Notes: generated by a model not told the origin, from the letters alone. A stretch of 64,000 nt of DNA from Patellaria atrata CBS 101060 (GCA_010093705.1 MU006089.1:2529561-2593560); one strand, 5' to 3'. Counted from the stretch's first letter, positions 11,194 through 23,424 are shown. Program-made: numbers and translations.

Positions 11194-12207
11194 ATGGCCG
11201 ACATTAACCTCCAAGAAATCCATGATTTCCTCCTCTCAGTCGCCCATGAAGCCGGCCCAATGATCACCTCCGCCCACCCCTCCACTGCCTCCTCTGGTAG
11301 TAAGAAGAACTGTGAGTAGTTCTGAGTATGCCTCCTACCTAGAATCACCCCCTCATCATTTAGCCCCAATCCTGAGCATGAATTAATCCGCTCTTTAGCC
11401 GTCGACCTCGTCACAGAAACCGACCGCGCCGTCGAGAAGCTCATCTCCACCAAGCTTCGCAACCAATATCCAAATTTCGAGTACTAACCCCCCCCCCCCC
11501 CCCCCCCCTCTATACAACTTCAGCTAACCCACATCAGATTCATAGGCGAAGAAACATACACCCCCAGCACGACGCTGACAGATACGCCTACCTTCATCGT
11601 CGACCCAATCGACGGCACAACCAACTTCGTCCACTCCTACCCCTACGTCTGCATCTCACTCGGCCTCGCCGTCAAACGCCGCCCCATGGTCGGCATCGTG
11701 TACAACCCCTTTACCAACAACTTCTACAGCGCGATACGCGGCCAGGGCGCTTTTCTCAATCAAACCCAAAAGCTCCCCCTGCGGCCCGCAACGCCATTGG
11801 AGGGGTTGGAGAAGGCGCTCATCGCCGTGGAATGGGGCTCCGACCGCTCCGGTAACGATTTCAAGGTGAAAGAGAAGACGTTCGCGCGACTCTGTCGCCG
11901 TAAGGAGGAGGGCGGTGCGATGGTACACTCGCTGAGGTCACTAGGGAGTGCGGCGCTGAACCTATGCGGTGTAGCGGCAGGGCAGTTGGATGCGTACTGG
12001 GAGGCTGGGTGTTGGGCGTGGGATGTCTGTGCTGGTTGGGTTATACTCGAGGAAGCTGGCGGGATGATCGTGGATGCGAATCCTGGCAATTGGGAGCCGA
12101 GAATTGATGAGAGGAAGCACCTTGCTGTGCGAGGGGGTGAGGGGCAAAGGGAGTTTGTGGAGCAGTTTTGGGGATGTGTGGAGGGTACTTTTGAAGTGGA
12201 TCCTTAG
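11194..12207 (+). CDS. Inositol-1-monophosphatase (3 exons)
   Basis: Mg2+-dependent phosphatase that releases myo-inositol from inositol monophosphate, feeding phosphatidylinositol synthesis. Exons 11194-11311, 11399-11480 and 11538-12207 join in phase to give 289 aa, a normal length. Visible family motifs are the metal-binding GEET in exon 3, the DPIDGTTNF signature, and the C-terminal WDVCAGWVILEEAGG motif with its metal-binding Asp. The second intron (11481-11537) is only 57 bp and contains a run of 21 cytosines. A QutG-like member of the same superfamily is possible, but there is no quinate cluster nearby. Confidence 0.92.
11488..11508 (+). repeat. 21-nt poly-C tract inside an intron
   Basis: An uninterrupted run of C lies directly after the donor GTACTAA of intron 2 of the inositol monophosphatase gene and fills more than a third of that 57-bp intron. 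Such runs are prone to length change and to sequencing error. Confidence 0.9.
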
Positions 12208-12285
12208 ACGAGAAAATGATGTACATGCGCACAAATGATGTGGTATATATTCAACTAAACATAGGAATGAAAATGATCACAGTCT

Positions 12286-14507
12286 TTACGCCCTAGCTTT
12301 AATAAGGTCCGCAGCCTGCGAAGATGCACCCGTTAGCCTTTATACTCACAGACACAGGGAAGACCAGAGTAGGAAACATCAAGACATACCTTCTCAGCAA
12401 CCGCATACACCGTCGCGCCCAAGTGTGCCCCTGGAATGAGCGGAATAATACTCGCATCCACAATACTCAAACCCATCGTCTCATAGACCCTCAAATCCGG
12501 ACCGACCACTCCTCCCCGATTAAACGGCATCATGGCACAAGTGCCGACCGCATCCCCCGAACTCGGCAAGACCTTCTCCCTCAGCAACAACTCGATCTGC
12601 GCATCGCTCACCGCATTCTTCTGCATCGCCGTCTCCACGGGGCCTAACTTCCTATGCGCCGGCGCCTCGAACCACTTCCTCGAGAACTTGAAGATCTCGA
12701 TGAAGAGCTGGAGATCGACGGGATGGTAGAAGGTGCGGAAGTCGACGAGGGGCGGTGTCTCGAAGGGTGCGGCGCGGTCGAGGCTGACAGTGCCGCGGGA
12801 GAGGGGCTTCAGCATGATGAGGGGGGAGGAGGATTTGCCGGTGAAGGGAATCGCGAGGGCTGCGGAGGCGGGGGAGGAGAGGGAAGAGAGGACGGTGCTC
12901 TCTTGCATGTTGAAGCCGATGCGGAGGGAGGTCGTGTAGGTGCCAGGAAGGGAGATCTGAGAGCGAGCGCGGCTGGTGGAGGAGGTTATGGTGTCGGTGT
13001 TTGCGACGGCGGTGTTGAGGGAGAGGAAAGCGGCAGTGTTAGCGGTGGCAACCGTAAGAGGGCCTGAAAGAATTAGAGAGGAAGAAATGAAAATTGAACG
13101 GGTTTTGCACCTCGTTGATGGTTCGTGTATTCAGCTTGCGCCCAGTCATAGAAGGTTTGGTTGAATTTTGGACTGGAGCGGTCTAGCATGTCAGGATTAG
13201 GGGATACATTAGTGTTATCTGTGAACTGTTCTTAGCTTCTTGTCTACGTTGGGGTGTCTATAAGGGTTCATGAGTCTTACAATCGTACTGGCGGGTCATG
13301 TACGCATGATCCTGGAGGTTTACACCCACCCCTGGAACCTCAAGCACACGCGGGATTTTAGCACGGTCGATGAGAGGGAAATGACCAACTCCACTACGTT
13401 GTAGGATAATCGGAGAATGAAAGGTACCGGCCGCAAGTATAATCTCCTTGTTCGCAGATACAGTGCTGACTTCTCGCGTACCTCTGTTGCGGAATGTGAT
13501 CGAAGTGGCTCGCAAAGTCGAGGTAGAGTTGTTCGGAAGAGGGTCGTGGGTGCTGGAGTTAGTGAACTTGATAGTCAAAACTTCGTGTTTAGTCAGGAGA
13601 TCATAGTTGTCTCTTGGAGCTGCTCGATCGTGGTAAGCCGTTTTAGCATATGATCTCGTCCAAGTTCTCGGATCTAGGGCTGACGGTGCCCAAAATACAC
13701 CTACAGCGTCACCGCTTGATGCTTTAGCGGGTGACTTGACTCCGAGTTCTTTCCAGGCATTCACCTGAGCCTTAGTTCCGGGCCATTGCCATGGCGGGTA
13801 ACTTGCGTAGATGGGCCCGTCGCCGTATGCAGATTCGTCCTCAACGATGCCGAATTCTTGCTGGAGTTCTTTGTTTGGTAACGTAAGGGTTGTGCTCTAG
13901 AACACGTGAGTTACTCAATATTAGATAAGGAAGAGCTGTATATACCTTACGGAAGTACGGAAGCAAGTCTTCAAAACCCCATCCTGGGTTTCCCAGCTTC
14001 TCCCAATTATCGTAGTCCTCAGCGGCGCCACGGTCTAGCAACATGCCATTGACGGCAGATCCGCCACCGACAACAGCAGCAGCCTGGATCGCAAAGGTTT
14101 TATTGTTGAGATGGTAGTTCACAGCTGTTGAGAAATTGAAAAAGTCTCTTCCTAGACTTGCAGCTCCAGTTGACGGGAGGAGAATATCCTTATTGTTATC
14201 GATGTCGCCGTATTCCACGACAAGAACAGTCTCTATCCGCTCCAGAGTCAGTCTCATATATCGAATAGCGTCTGAACATGCGAATCAGATGTCACTCACT
14301 TGTCCCATCTTCTGACAATCGATCAGCTACCACAAGGCCGGATTGTCCGCCTCCTATTATCACGTAGTCATAACTTTCAGCGAGCTCAGCAGCTGATCTC
14401 TTGATGTTAGCAATATGTCTGTAACCGGTAGGCGATGCATCAACAGAACAAGTCAGTATCAGGAGAACCTGTAGGAAAGTAGATATTAGGACATAAAACG
14501 GCTCCAT
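12286..14507 (-). CDS. GMC-family FAD oxidoreductase, secreted, with altered catalytic His
   Basis: Flavoenzyme of the glucose-methanol-choline family, which oxidises alcohols or sugars. Six exons (14507-14300, 14232-13946, 13896-13281, 13218-13111, 13063-12390, 12315-12286) join in phase to give 640 aa. The N-terminus looks like a signal peptide (hydrophobic to about residue 24). The ADP-binding motif is DYVIIGGGQSGLVVADRLSE; GGGSAVNGM and the second GMC signature AAGTFHSPIILQRSG follow. Near the C-terminus, family members carry a catalytic His in HxxGT; here the site reads GDAVGT, with Asp577. The second His is present (GAHLGATVY, His620). The 43-residue spacing equals that of H516/H559 in Aspergillus niger glucose oxidase. 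Activity may be reduced or changed. The substrate cannot be told. Confidence 0.9.
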
Positions 14508-15269
14508 TGCTCTTGTCTCGATTGACTTCTACTCCTCGCAACGTATCTATTCGACTCTCCAATTGATTTTTATATAGTCCATGGTGGAACCTATTTTCAT
14601 TGAGGGATACAAAAATAAATCGAGGACAGATAGTATACAATATTCTTTTCAAATCATTCCCATGGTTGCACCGCATGATGGAATAGTCTAGTCCAATCCT
14701 GCTCATGGGACTGCACTACAAAGTCTACAACAACAGTTGAATTTTATAGAGGTTGAAAGTTGAAACTCAGAGTGTGGATCGGCTAATTAAACGTTCAAAC
14801 TCCCTTGTTCAATTTACGGTTGACGGCAACTTCAAATTCGGGAGCCCGAAACATTAGAGCGCAGGGAAGAAGCCATATAATTCTCCCTGGGTAGGACTTC
14901 GGTTGTTGACCCGCTCGTACATTAGATAGATCTGGAAGAATTAGCACAAGCCTTTCTGATTAACGCCAGGTAATAACTTTGCTTAAAATAGACCTTCCTC
15001 GCCCTCAATTTATACAATGTCGGCGCCGACGCAACTTGATTGGAAGAGTCTTACATTCCAATTAGAAGGTCAAAGGAAAGTATGGACAGATCCTAGTGAT
15101 GTACCCATCTATTAACTAGATAGCGATGGTCCCTTCAAGTGCATCCTAGATGCACAAATGAATCTTTATAATATAAGTAATCTCGCCCTTGCAAGTGGTC
15201 TCACCATCATGTTCACTCCAATACGAGCTTGAAAGCGATATTGTAGATTAAGTCGTCCGTCTAGTCTAC
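14508..15269. other. Intergenic, upstream of the GMC gene
   Basis: About 760 bp between the GMC oxidoreductase start and the 3' end of the STRAP gene. It should hold the GMC promoter. I see no gene or clear repeat. Confidence 0.5.
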
Positions 15270-16596
15270 CTATCTCCAAAGTCCATACGGTCCGGTCGTG
15301 AACTTCCACAACTTTACCGTGCCGTCCTCGCTGCCGGTGGCGTATAGTTTACCATCCGGGGAAAAGCTTGCCGACCAAATCGGCCCGTGGTGTCCCTTAC
15401 CCATTTCTATCATGCTATTAGCACTCATGCAACCCCCGAACTTTGTAGTTTTTGTCACGGCTTACCTAACTCCTTTTCTTCGTCAAAGTCCCATACCCTG
15501 ACCCAAGTGTCACCACCTCCACCGGTAACAAACTTCCTAGCAGCAGAATGCAGAGCCACACTTGCTACCTCCGCCGTCGTCTTTACGCTCTTGATAAGCT
15601 GGGCAGGATGTGCCCCATCGAAGAAATAAACGCTTTTTCCTGCGGCCACACTTATAACTCCACTTCCAGCGCTTCCTTCCGTACCCGCTATATCCAACTC
15701 GCATGTGCCGACTTTACCATCTACAGTATATTCACCAATTGGGGTGCGAGTACGCAAGTCCCACCAACGTATCTTCTGATCCTCGGCGGCGGTCGTTATG
15801 ATATTCAGATCATTGCCCCAGACGATGCTCTTGATAGTACCCCCATGAACTCCTTGACCGATTTCGAAACTAGGAGGTGTTGACGCGGAGGAGCCATTCG
15901 CCGTTGGATTTGTAGGGGAGGAAGACGTGCTACTACGGGATAGGTCGAAGATCCTAAGCTTCTTCTCGGCTCCACCAGTAGCGAGAATCTGCGGTTGAGG
16001 TTGATTAGGAAAAGAGACGGCTCTCACAATATGGTTGTGTTGAAGAGTATGCAAAGCCTCCCCGGTATGTGTATCCCAAACTTTGCTAATCGGACAACAT
16101 TGTCAGCAATGGGTATGTAGAAGCTACCTGAATACTCACGCTGAGAAATCAGCGGAACCCGTAGCAGCGAGAGTTGCATCTGATGAGAGGCGAGCTTGCC
16201 AGACAGCGCCTTTGTGTCCAATGAAAGTGCCGATCCTGCGACAAGTCAGAGTGGCTTCCACGGTATAGAGTATTCGGCCAACCAATCCCCAGTAAGGCCA
16301 TCCCGAAGCATCGGATTATTATCTGCAGCATATCAACACTATTCCGTCTATGGAGGGGAAGATATAGGTACCCTTGCAGGCGGATATAAGGTAGAATTGG
16401 TCATCGTCAACAACAGACGAGAAGCTTAGATGCGTCACCGGCCTCGAATGACCGTGACATGTAAGCGGCACCACTTTCGTAGTCTCAGTCGCTAAAATTA
16501 TCAACAAATTTGAGCTTCTTGAATGGGAGAGCGATTGGAGCAGGTCCATCCAACTGGCCATCCACCACTGGTGTTAGGACACTTACTGGTAGACAT
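15270..16596 (-). CDS. STRAP/UNRIP-like WD40 protein (6 exons)
   Basis: Homologue of serine-threonine kinase receptor-associated protein, a seven-bladed WD40 propeller; in animals it joins SMN/UNR complexes and TGF-beta signalling, and its fungal role is poorly known. Exons 16596-16587, 16491-16372, 16322-16283, 16235-16140, 16085-15466 and 15406-15270 join in phase to give 340 aa (human about 350). The ten-nucleotide first exon gives MST; joined to exon 2 it reads [18 protein letters not shown], the expected N-terminus. Repeat units include [32 protein letters not shown] and [20 protein letters not shown]. The third donor (GTTGGC) is weak but needed for the conserved GDW-IGTFIGH join. It shares a divergent promoter region with MIS12. 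Confidence 0.9.
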
Positions 16597-17230
16597 GTTT
16601 CAATGAAGAAGTATAAAGACAGTTGGAAGTTGAATGCACAGGAAGTGAGTCGTGCACATGCAATGCACGGAGGTGGAGCTTGGGATCTATATGCCGCTCG
16701 ATGATCCCAAATGCAAGTGAATCTAATTGAATATAACTAGTGATCAGGTATCGCTTCTAACAGTAGGTGATCAAGGTAATCCAGAAGAAAGAATAATGGG
16801 AGGTCTCGTGCGCTCTTTGATGGGTTGAAGAATATACACTAGGGTGGAATTTGACATTCGGTAGTCAAAAAGCGAAGAATGAAATTCGTAATAGTGGTCG
16901 TGGTCTCGTAAATATCATTAAAAGCAGTGCTTGGTACAGCATACAGCAACCTGAAGTAAACCCTAAGCCAAAGGAGTTGACTCCAAAGAGATGGAAGTAA
17001 AGTACGGAGGAGTACTTCGCTCAAATGGTATAGGAGATATTCTCAACTATAGTGACGCGCTAGTGGAGAAATGATTCCCCTCACTCGCGCTAGGTTACAA
17101 ACAAAACAAGCAAACATACCAAGAATCTGTATACAGAAATTCGTAAACAATGAACACTGTGACGGGAGTGCTCTCTAGGAATGCTTTCAATTAAGACCCC
17201 AAGACCTGCAAAGCCAGATAATAATTCAAG
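16597..17230. promoter_or_regulatory. Divergent promoter region (STRAP / MIS12)
   Basis: About 630 bp between two divergently transcribed genes. It contains an imperfect palindrome AGTACGGAGGAGTACTT near 17000. I cannot assign a factor. Confidence 0.4.
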
Positions 17231-18499
17231 ATGGCTGATGAGAAGAGAGCGGAGACGGCGCTACTAACAGAACACCTGAGATATACACCTCTGGTACCTT
17301 CTGCCTAAAATATCTGCACACAGCTATACCATGCTAATCGTCCCGCGACCAGACACTCCTCGACGATATAATCAACACTATCAACGAACTAATAGCCCGC
17401 GCAGTCGATGCTGCGGAGTCTGGACTACTTTCCGCTCCTCCTGCAGCACTAGGCTTTGCGCAAAAAGCCGCGGGAAATAACGAAATCCCAGAGACGGACG
17501 AAGAGGGGAATGAGATATATCCAGAGATGAGAAGAGAGATTGAGGAGGGGGTGCACCAGCTGGAGACACTCCTCAACACCGCCACGGATAGGAACTTCGA
17601 TAGATTCGAGATCTGGGTGCTGAGAAACGTGTTGACGTTAAGCTGGGGCGCAAAAGGAGACGCGAAGGACGAGGGTTTGGAGAAGTGGGTGAGACTATCT
17701 CATTACGAGGTAAGAAGCTATAAACCTTCCATTCTTTGCAAATATCAATGTGTAGAATCATCGCTAATATCCCACTTTCCTTTAGGACCTCACCCTCCCC
17801 ACCTCTGACCCTACAACCCCTCCACCATCCCCACATGCCCTCCTTTCCCTCCGGCGCAAACTCCAAGAAACACAAAAACTCCACACAGCCCTCCTGGCCG
17901 AAAAAGCGCGTAATGACGCCCTCCTAACCCAATTCCGCTCCCTCCTCACCCCCGGTCCGTCCAAGCTCGAAACCCCCTCCCCGCAAGGTGCCTCCACGGT
18001 ACCGACCAAAGGCTCGAGCCCACTCCCCTCCTTCTCCTTTCTCACCGCAAGCCCAGCAGCAAAGACCCTCGGCGTCTCCACCTCCCCGAACCCCCAACCC
18101 CACCAAAACCTCACGACATCAACAACTCAACCCACGACCACCGACGGGCCCCTCACGACGAACACAGCGTTCACCCTCTCCCAACTACCCTCTCTCCGCA
18201 GTCTTCTTGCTCAGCTCCGCCCGCGTCTCCCCTCGCTGTCTCTTCCGCTCCCGGCAGACGCGGATTTCGAGTTCGGCAGCGAGAGAGCGCAGGAGAGGCG
18301 CGAGTACGTGGAGCGCCAGAGCCGACGCGTGCTCGAGAGGCGGGGCGTGGATATTTCCGGTCTCGGGCAGGGAGAGGGGTGGAAGGGGCGTGAGGAGGTC
18401 AGGGCGCTAGAGGAGATCGTGGGCATGTTGGGTAAGGGCAGAGGGGTTGCGGAGGCAGATCCGGATGATGGGGCGCCGGAGGATAGGATGGAGGAGTAG
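17231..18499 (+). CDS. mis12: Kinetochore protein MIS12/MTW1 (3 exons)
   Basis: Subunit of the MIND (Mis12) complex that links inner-kinetochore CENP proteins to the Ndc80 complex. Exons 17231-17293, 17353-17709 and 17786-18499 join in phase to give 377 aa. The N-terminus LLTEHLRYTPL-TLLDDIINTINELI is the family hallmark, with an internal EIWVLRNVLTLS stretch. The middle section is helical and coiled-coil-like (LLSLRRKLQETQKLHTALLAE), followed by a Ser/Thr/Pro-rich linker and a charged C-terminus. The first intron is 59 bp, with a GCTAAT branch-like site. The C-terminal exon is markedly more GC-rich than exon 1. Confidence 0.92.
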
Positions 18500-18980
18500 G
18501 GGAAAGAGGTGGAGAGGAAGCCGGGTTATGGGCCCTTGACAGCTGGTATTATGCGGAGTTTTGCTTGTTAAGGTGGGGAGGACGGTTCTTTGGGATTATG
18601 ATACCATGTTGGCATTTGATTTTTGGAGCTGGATTTTATAATATGTGTACGATACGTTAATGTCTACGCAACTTTTACACACCGCTGTAGAGCACCTTGT
18701 ATACTATTCTCGCCTGTATCACCGTAATATCTTATGATACGTATTCCATTTACAAGCCAGCCCAGAGCTACTACAAAAATGACAGAATACAGCTAGTGCC
18801 GGCGTATGATATCACCGATATTCGTTATTTCTGTGCTTATTCCTGACCTACTTAAACGACGACCAATGGGTATTTATACACTACCATAACCACAGTCTCA
18901 AACGTCCAATCCCCTAACAACTAAAGCCATAATACAGTTCAAACCTCAATTCGCTATACAACCTTCAAACTCCCACCAGC
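18500..18980. other. Convergent intergenic region
   Basis: About 480 bp between the convergent ends of MIS12 and the CSC1-like gene, probably both 3' UTRs and terminators. Nothing else seen. Confidence 0.5.
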
Positions 18981-21956
18981 CTAATACACAACCGGCCTCT
19001 TAAAAACCGGCACCTTCTCAAAGTCATCCTCACTCCAGACCACATTCCCCTTCCCATCCAACTCCGCCCCCTCATCCGAACTCCCAATCCCCACCTTCCC
19101 ATTCTCCTCGATCTCCCTCCTCGACAAACCCATCTGATCCCTAACCAGCCACAATTTAGGCGTCTTAGACGTGAGTGCGGGATGCAAATACGCATTCTTA
19201 ACCTCCTCGTCGCTGTAACTGGGCGGTTCTTCCTCGGTGGGGGACGGATCATGCGGCGTCGCTTCCCTCAACCACTCCGCCATCGCCTGGCGACTGGCGA
19301 AGATATGCGGTTCCAAGAACCTCGCGACGGGATCGAGGATGCGGCGGGGCAAGCGTCCGTGGCCGAGACTCTCGATACGGGAGCCCGAGTGACCTTCTTC
19401 CGCGGCTGAGAGGAGGGGTTCTTGTTCGTCTTCGTCGGGATGGAGAGGGAGGTACTTCTCCATGGGTTTGATGTGGCGGTTCATGAGGTAGTGGTAAAAA
19501 ATTGTCAGGAAGAAGAGGATGAGCATCATTATGAGGGGTCCGGGGGCTGTGCGGATGCTGAAGAGACCGAGGAGACAGAGTTCGGAGAGATAGACGCCGG
19601 TGAGCATGTGCTGAAGGGCACGGGAGTAGGCTTGGCCCTTTGTGTCGATCTTGGATTGCATTGTGAAGAGGAGGTTGTAACGGTAGCTGAGGTAGTATAG
19701 GGATATCCCGATTCCCGCGAAGCCGAGGACGAGAGGAGCGATGCAGGAGTATGCGATAGCTGAGATTCAGTTAGATATACGTTTAGAGGTATTGGAAATC
19801 GCAGTTATTTGTACCTATTACAGCGAAATTTGTGAACTTGGGATACGAAGATCCCCAACTAAGCCCTTTCATATAGGTATATCTTGTATACTTGTCCCTC
19901 GGCGTCTTATCGAAGAGCCGGCCTAAAAAGATATCCTCAATTAAATCCGAGTAGTTGAGAATATTGTCCGCCGAGGAGGCTACTCCCTGTAGAATAAAAT
20001 ACGTAAGGTAGAAATTCGAAGCCTTTGGTAGGTTATTCCCTAGAAGGATAGGAATGGAAGATGGTTCCTTCGCAATCTTGGTGACCACTGAGGTTGCACC
20101 AGATGTAAATGTTGTGACGAGAAAGACTTGGATAACCTGGAATATGAAATACCAGTTCTGTGTCTTTAACTCAGCCTGAGAGTTAGAAGGCTCTGTTTTC
20201 TTCGCAATATCTGTAGTATGTAAGTGCTCTGTAAAACAAAAGGGAGTAAGCTCTCTCTTACATCTGAAGAACTTCGGTACATATGATACTAGTAGACTCA
20301 ATAAGAATGGAGGCAAAAAGCCACGAATGAGTCCCATTATGGAAGGTGGTAGATTGTCAAGAAACCTGAGGAAGCGCACTCTGTTTGTTAGTTCGCTGAT
20401 GTTAGATAGTGTTCCCACAACACCGACGGGTATAGACCAGAATATAATGATAGCAATGACAAGAGCCCATGAGCTGTAGTTTCCAGAAATCCGAGCCGCG
20501 GGGGTCATGATAATATTATCCCACAGAATCTCCTTTGGTACCATACCTATGAACCTTAAGTCTTTTTGAAGAGTGTTCTCTACCTGATTTACTTGGTGTT
20601 GTAGATTGAGCTCTCGATAAGCTTGCCGTGCGGCAATCTGGTCAGTGTACTCTACAAAAATAGCGCGAGCTCCATGGCTATCTTCTGCATTGTAGGATTC
20701 TCGTGCTTTTTGGACCTTTTCCGCAAGCTCTGAGGTTTTCTTTCGAGACCACTCAATGGTATCCACTTCTTCCCCCACACCGGCTTGTAGCCTATGGGAA
20801 GGTCTGGAATTTCTTATTAGATCTTCCTCATCGCGATTTCCATTACTGGCATTGCCTTCCTTATTGGCCTTGAGTCGTTTCTTGTTAGCGTCGATGATCA
20901 TCTTCACCTCTGCTCCCTCAAGCTGCATAGCTTTGCTGTTTCGCTCATCGGCGACCTTTGAAATCTCACACACATCACTGACAACCCAAGAACGTTGAGC
21001 TTCATCCCCGAAAATACGTTTCAAATTACTCTCATCGTTGGCCCCCTCGGGTGGATTCAGAAACAAGATGGTACGGGAGGAGAGTCTTGCGGCCTGGGTT
21101 TTGGACGAAAGGTAAGCTTGTCTTAGACCAACTAGATAGATCCGTTCACGGGTGACTAAGAACAGAACAATGACTGAAAGGAACAATTAGCTTGCGTGAA
21201 AGTTCAGCTAGATGGATATACGAACTGATGAATACCCACGCAATAACTGCATGTGCGTAAAGCTTTTTCTTGTCATAAACATTGCTAAAGGAGATTCTGT
21301 CAAGCTGGGTTGCAGTTCCTCCTCCCATGGCATTGATTGGGAAGAGAATTGGCCATGTGAGGCAGCAACCAATGAAGCAGATCAAGATAAGGTTCCTTAA
21401 GAACCGAAGGAACAGGTAGGCATCGAGAGAGTTGTGTCTCAGGATGAACTTATCATTCAGATGTCTTACGCTGTGAGCCCAGTCCAATTTCCCATGACCT
21501 TGGAGTGGAGTGTGGTCCCTATAGGTGGTAATCTGTCAGATATTGAGAAGTGCTGACATATCAGGGGGCCATACTTTTCAGGAATAGTTGGGAAATAAGT
21601 TCTCGGTGCATAGAAGCTGCGGTATCTACCACGTATGAAGATGAATATTGTGAGATATACCACTGCAGTCAGAAATGTCGGAATAAAGGCCGCAATGATA
21701 GCAGAGAACGAAGTTGATCCCCTACGGTGTCCGCCGGAAGTTGGGTCCTGCAAATGGTAAGTATAAGTTTTTGTATAGCGAGAAGACGGTTTTCATATTC
21801 GGATAATATATCAAAACTGGTCTCAAAATAATCCATACGTCCTTATAGATATGTTTACGAAATCCTTAAAAAACTTACCTTGGTGGTCCATGTATTCCAT
21901 CCGTTAAGGTTACTGAAGCTTTCGCCAGTCGCATCCAGAAATTGTTGTGAAGCCAT
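18981..21956 (-). CDS. CSC1/OSCA-TMEM63 (DUF221) family channel, RSN1-like (6 exons)
   Basis: Polytopic membrane protein of the family that includes yeast Csc1 and Rsn1 and plant OSCA channels, known or proposed to be stress- or tension-gated cation channels. Exons 21956-21879, 21747-21575, 21518-21226, 21173-20262, 20210-19815 and 19759-18981 join in phase to give 876 aa, a typical length. An N-terminal membrane segment is followed by LRHNSLDAYLFLRFLR, a long cytoplasmic RNA-binding-like domain (FVEYTDQIAARQAY), and the DUF221 core (QNWYFIFQVIQVFLVTT, LLGNNLPKASNFYLTYFILQ). The C-terminal ~120 residues are charged and soluble, with PTEEEPPSYSDEEV. The fourth intron (20211-20261) is 51 bp and in frame, so a long open frame reads through it, but removing it restores the conserved FRYIAK. 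One donor (GTTCGT) is weak. Confidence 0.9.
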
Positions 21957-22436
21957 GATCTCAGATGAGTAAAACAGAGTCGACTTTTCATATAGTTGCA
22001 ATCATTATTTCCATTAGAACGCGTGAGTTCACGTACCACGATATTTGAGTCCTACCTATGAAGTTAGAGCCAACTTTAAGGCACCAGAGGGTAAACAACG
22101 ATGACGTAAGATCAGGTGTGGCTGAGGTCTATGACTCAGCAATCCCACTGCACGACTTCACTTCATCCCAACGACATCACTGCAAGGTAAACATGAAGAA
22201 AGGACATAAATCTTTTGATTTTCATTTCGTACAGCGCAAACTATAATGAAAGACATTTCAATCATCCATCCAGCTTTCCTTTCGCCGATGACAGTTTTGT
22301 AAGAGACCGATTGGAAGAGAAATATGCACCATCGTCCAGCTTCCATAAGCTTAAGCTTTAAGAGACTGTACGTCAGTTAGCCCCACTTAATGCCAATTGA
22401 ATGCTGACTGCACTAAATCTTATTCGAATATTGTGA
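21957..22436. other. Intergenic, upstream of the CSC1-like gene
   Basis: About 480 bp that should hold the promoter of the CSC1-like gene and the 3' end of the secreted-protein gene. Nothing specific seen. Confidence 0.5.
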
Positions 22437-23273
22437 TTACAACATCATGCCAGCAACAGCAGCGCCGACCACTGCGAGTATTCCGGATCCCACTTGGTAA
22501 GCCGTACCGGCGCCTGTATACTTGGTCACTGTTAGAGTGGCAGAAGTGATATCGGTCGAATTATTTCCGATGGCTGGGCCAATTGTTGGTATGGGATGAG
22601 CGATATTGGTCGAATCGTGTCCAATGAAAGATCCGCCAGTTATAGTGTGAGAAGAGATACTGGTCGAATTGTGTCCAATGACAGGTCCGACAATTGGAGT
22701 AGGGTTCATGGAAACGTGGATACTGGCGGTAACGATGACCTTGACGGTAGTAGTTGAAGGAAAGATCTGATCGGAGGTTTGCATCGAAGTCCAGGTGCTA
22801 GAACTGATACTGGTCTGGGTGGGGCCAGCGGAAACATGAGCATAGGCAACTTCGAGGGCGATATAAGCGTCTTCATTAGTGTTAGCGATATGAGCATTCA
22901 ATGTTTGAATCGTTTTTGAATCTATCTATGTGACAAGCATGAACTTCAGACATTGCGAGACATACCATGAAGTTCAGTAGGGTTGCAGGAAGTTCGCTTT
23001 AAGCAGTTGTCAAGGAGTCCTCCGACGTGAAGGCCATTGGAGCAATCAATCATGATCTCTTGATAGCAGAATTCCTGGAGCATTGATTAACGTACTGTGA
23101 GATGATACAAAGGTCTCATGGTATTTACTTATAGCATAGACCGGGATGTTTTCGATTGAGCCACCACCGGTGAGACCACCGGTGAGACCACCGGTGAGAG
23201 TCGAGGTAGAACTATCATGAGCACTGGCTAAAGCTATGCAGAACAAAGCAATGCTGGGAAAGAAAACCTTCAT
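22437..23273 (-). CDS. Secreted Cys- and Ser/Thr-rich protein with GPI-type tail, possibly CFEM-like
   Basis: Predicted 241-aa cell-surface protein. Exons 23273-23142, 23074-22966 and 22921-22437 join in phase, though the first donor (GTCTAT) is unusual and that junction is tentative. The start at 23273 gives a clear signal peptide (MKVFFPSIALFCIALASA). A TGGLTGGLTGG stretch follows, encoded by a 12-bp tandem repeat. Next is a short Cys-containing block (IPEFCYQ...IDCSN...DNCLKRTSC), which loosely resembles a CFEM domain but has too few Cys for a sure call. The rest is Ser/Thr-rich, with three copies of the type IGHNST/IGHDST/IGNNST, potential N- and O-glycosylation sites, ending in a hydrophobic tail (GILAVVGAAVAGMML) typical of a GPI signal. 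Wall or surface location is inferred. Confidence 0.7.
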
Positions 23274-23424
23274 GATGATTGATGTGATTGTAAAGGATTG
23301 TCTCGTGGTGTAAAGAGCGTGTTGTATTTTAGAAAGTATGAGAGAATGAGTTTGTGCGAATGTGTTCAACGAAAGACTGGAGTGAGAGGGTCGGCAAGTT
23401 TGAAAATTTTGGGATGCGGAGGTG

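Noticed and set aside
11194-14507. Metabolic gene cluster of inositol monophosphatase and GMC oxidase
   Set aside because: Neighbouring genes are unrelated housekeeping genes; two adjacent enzymes are not enough to propose a pathway.
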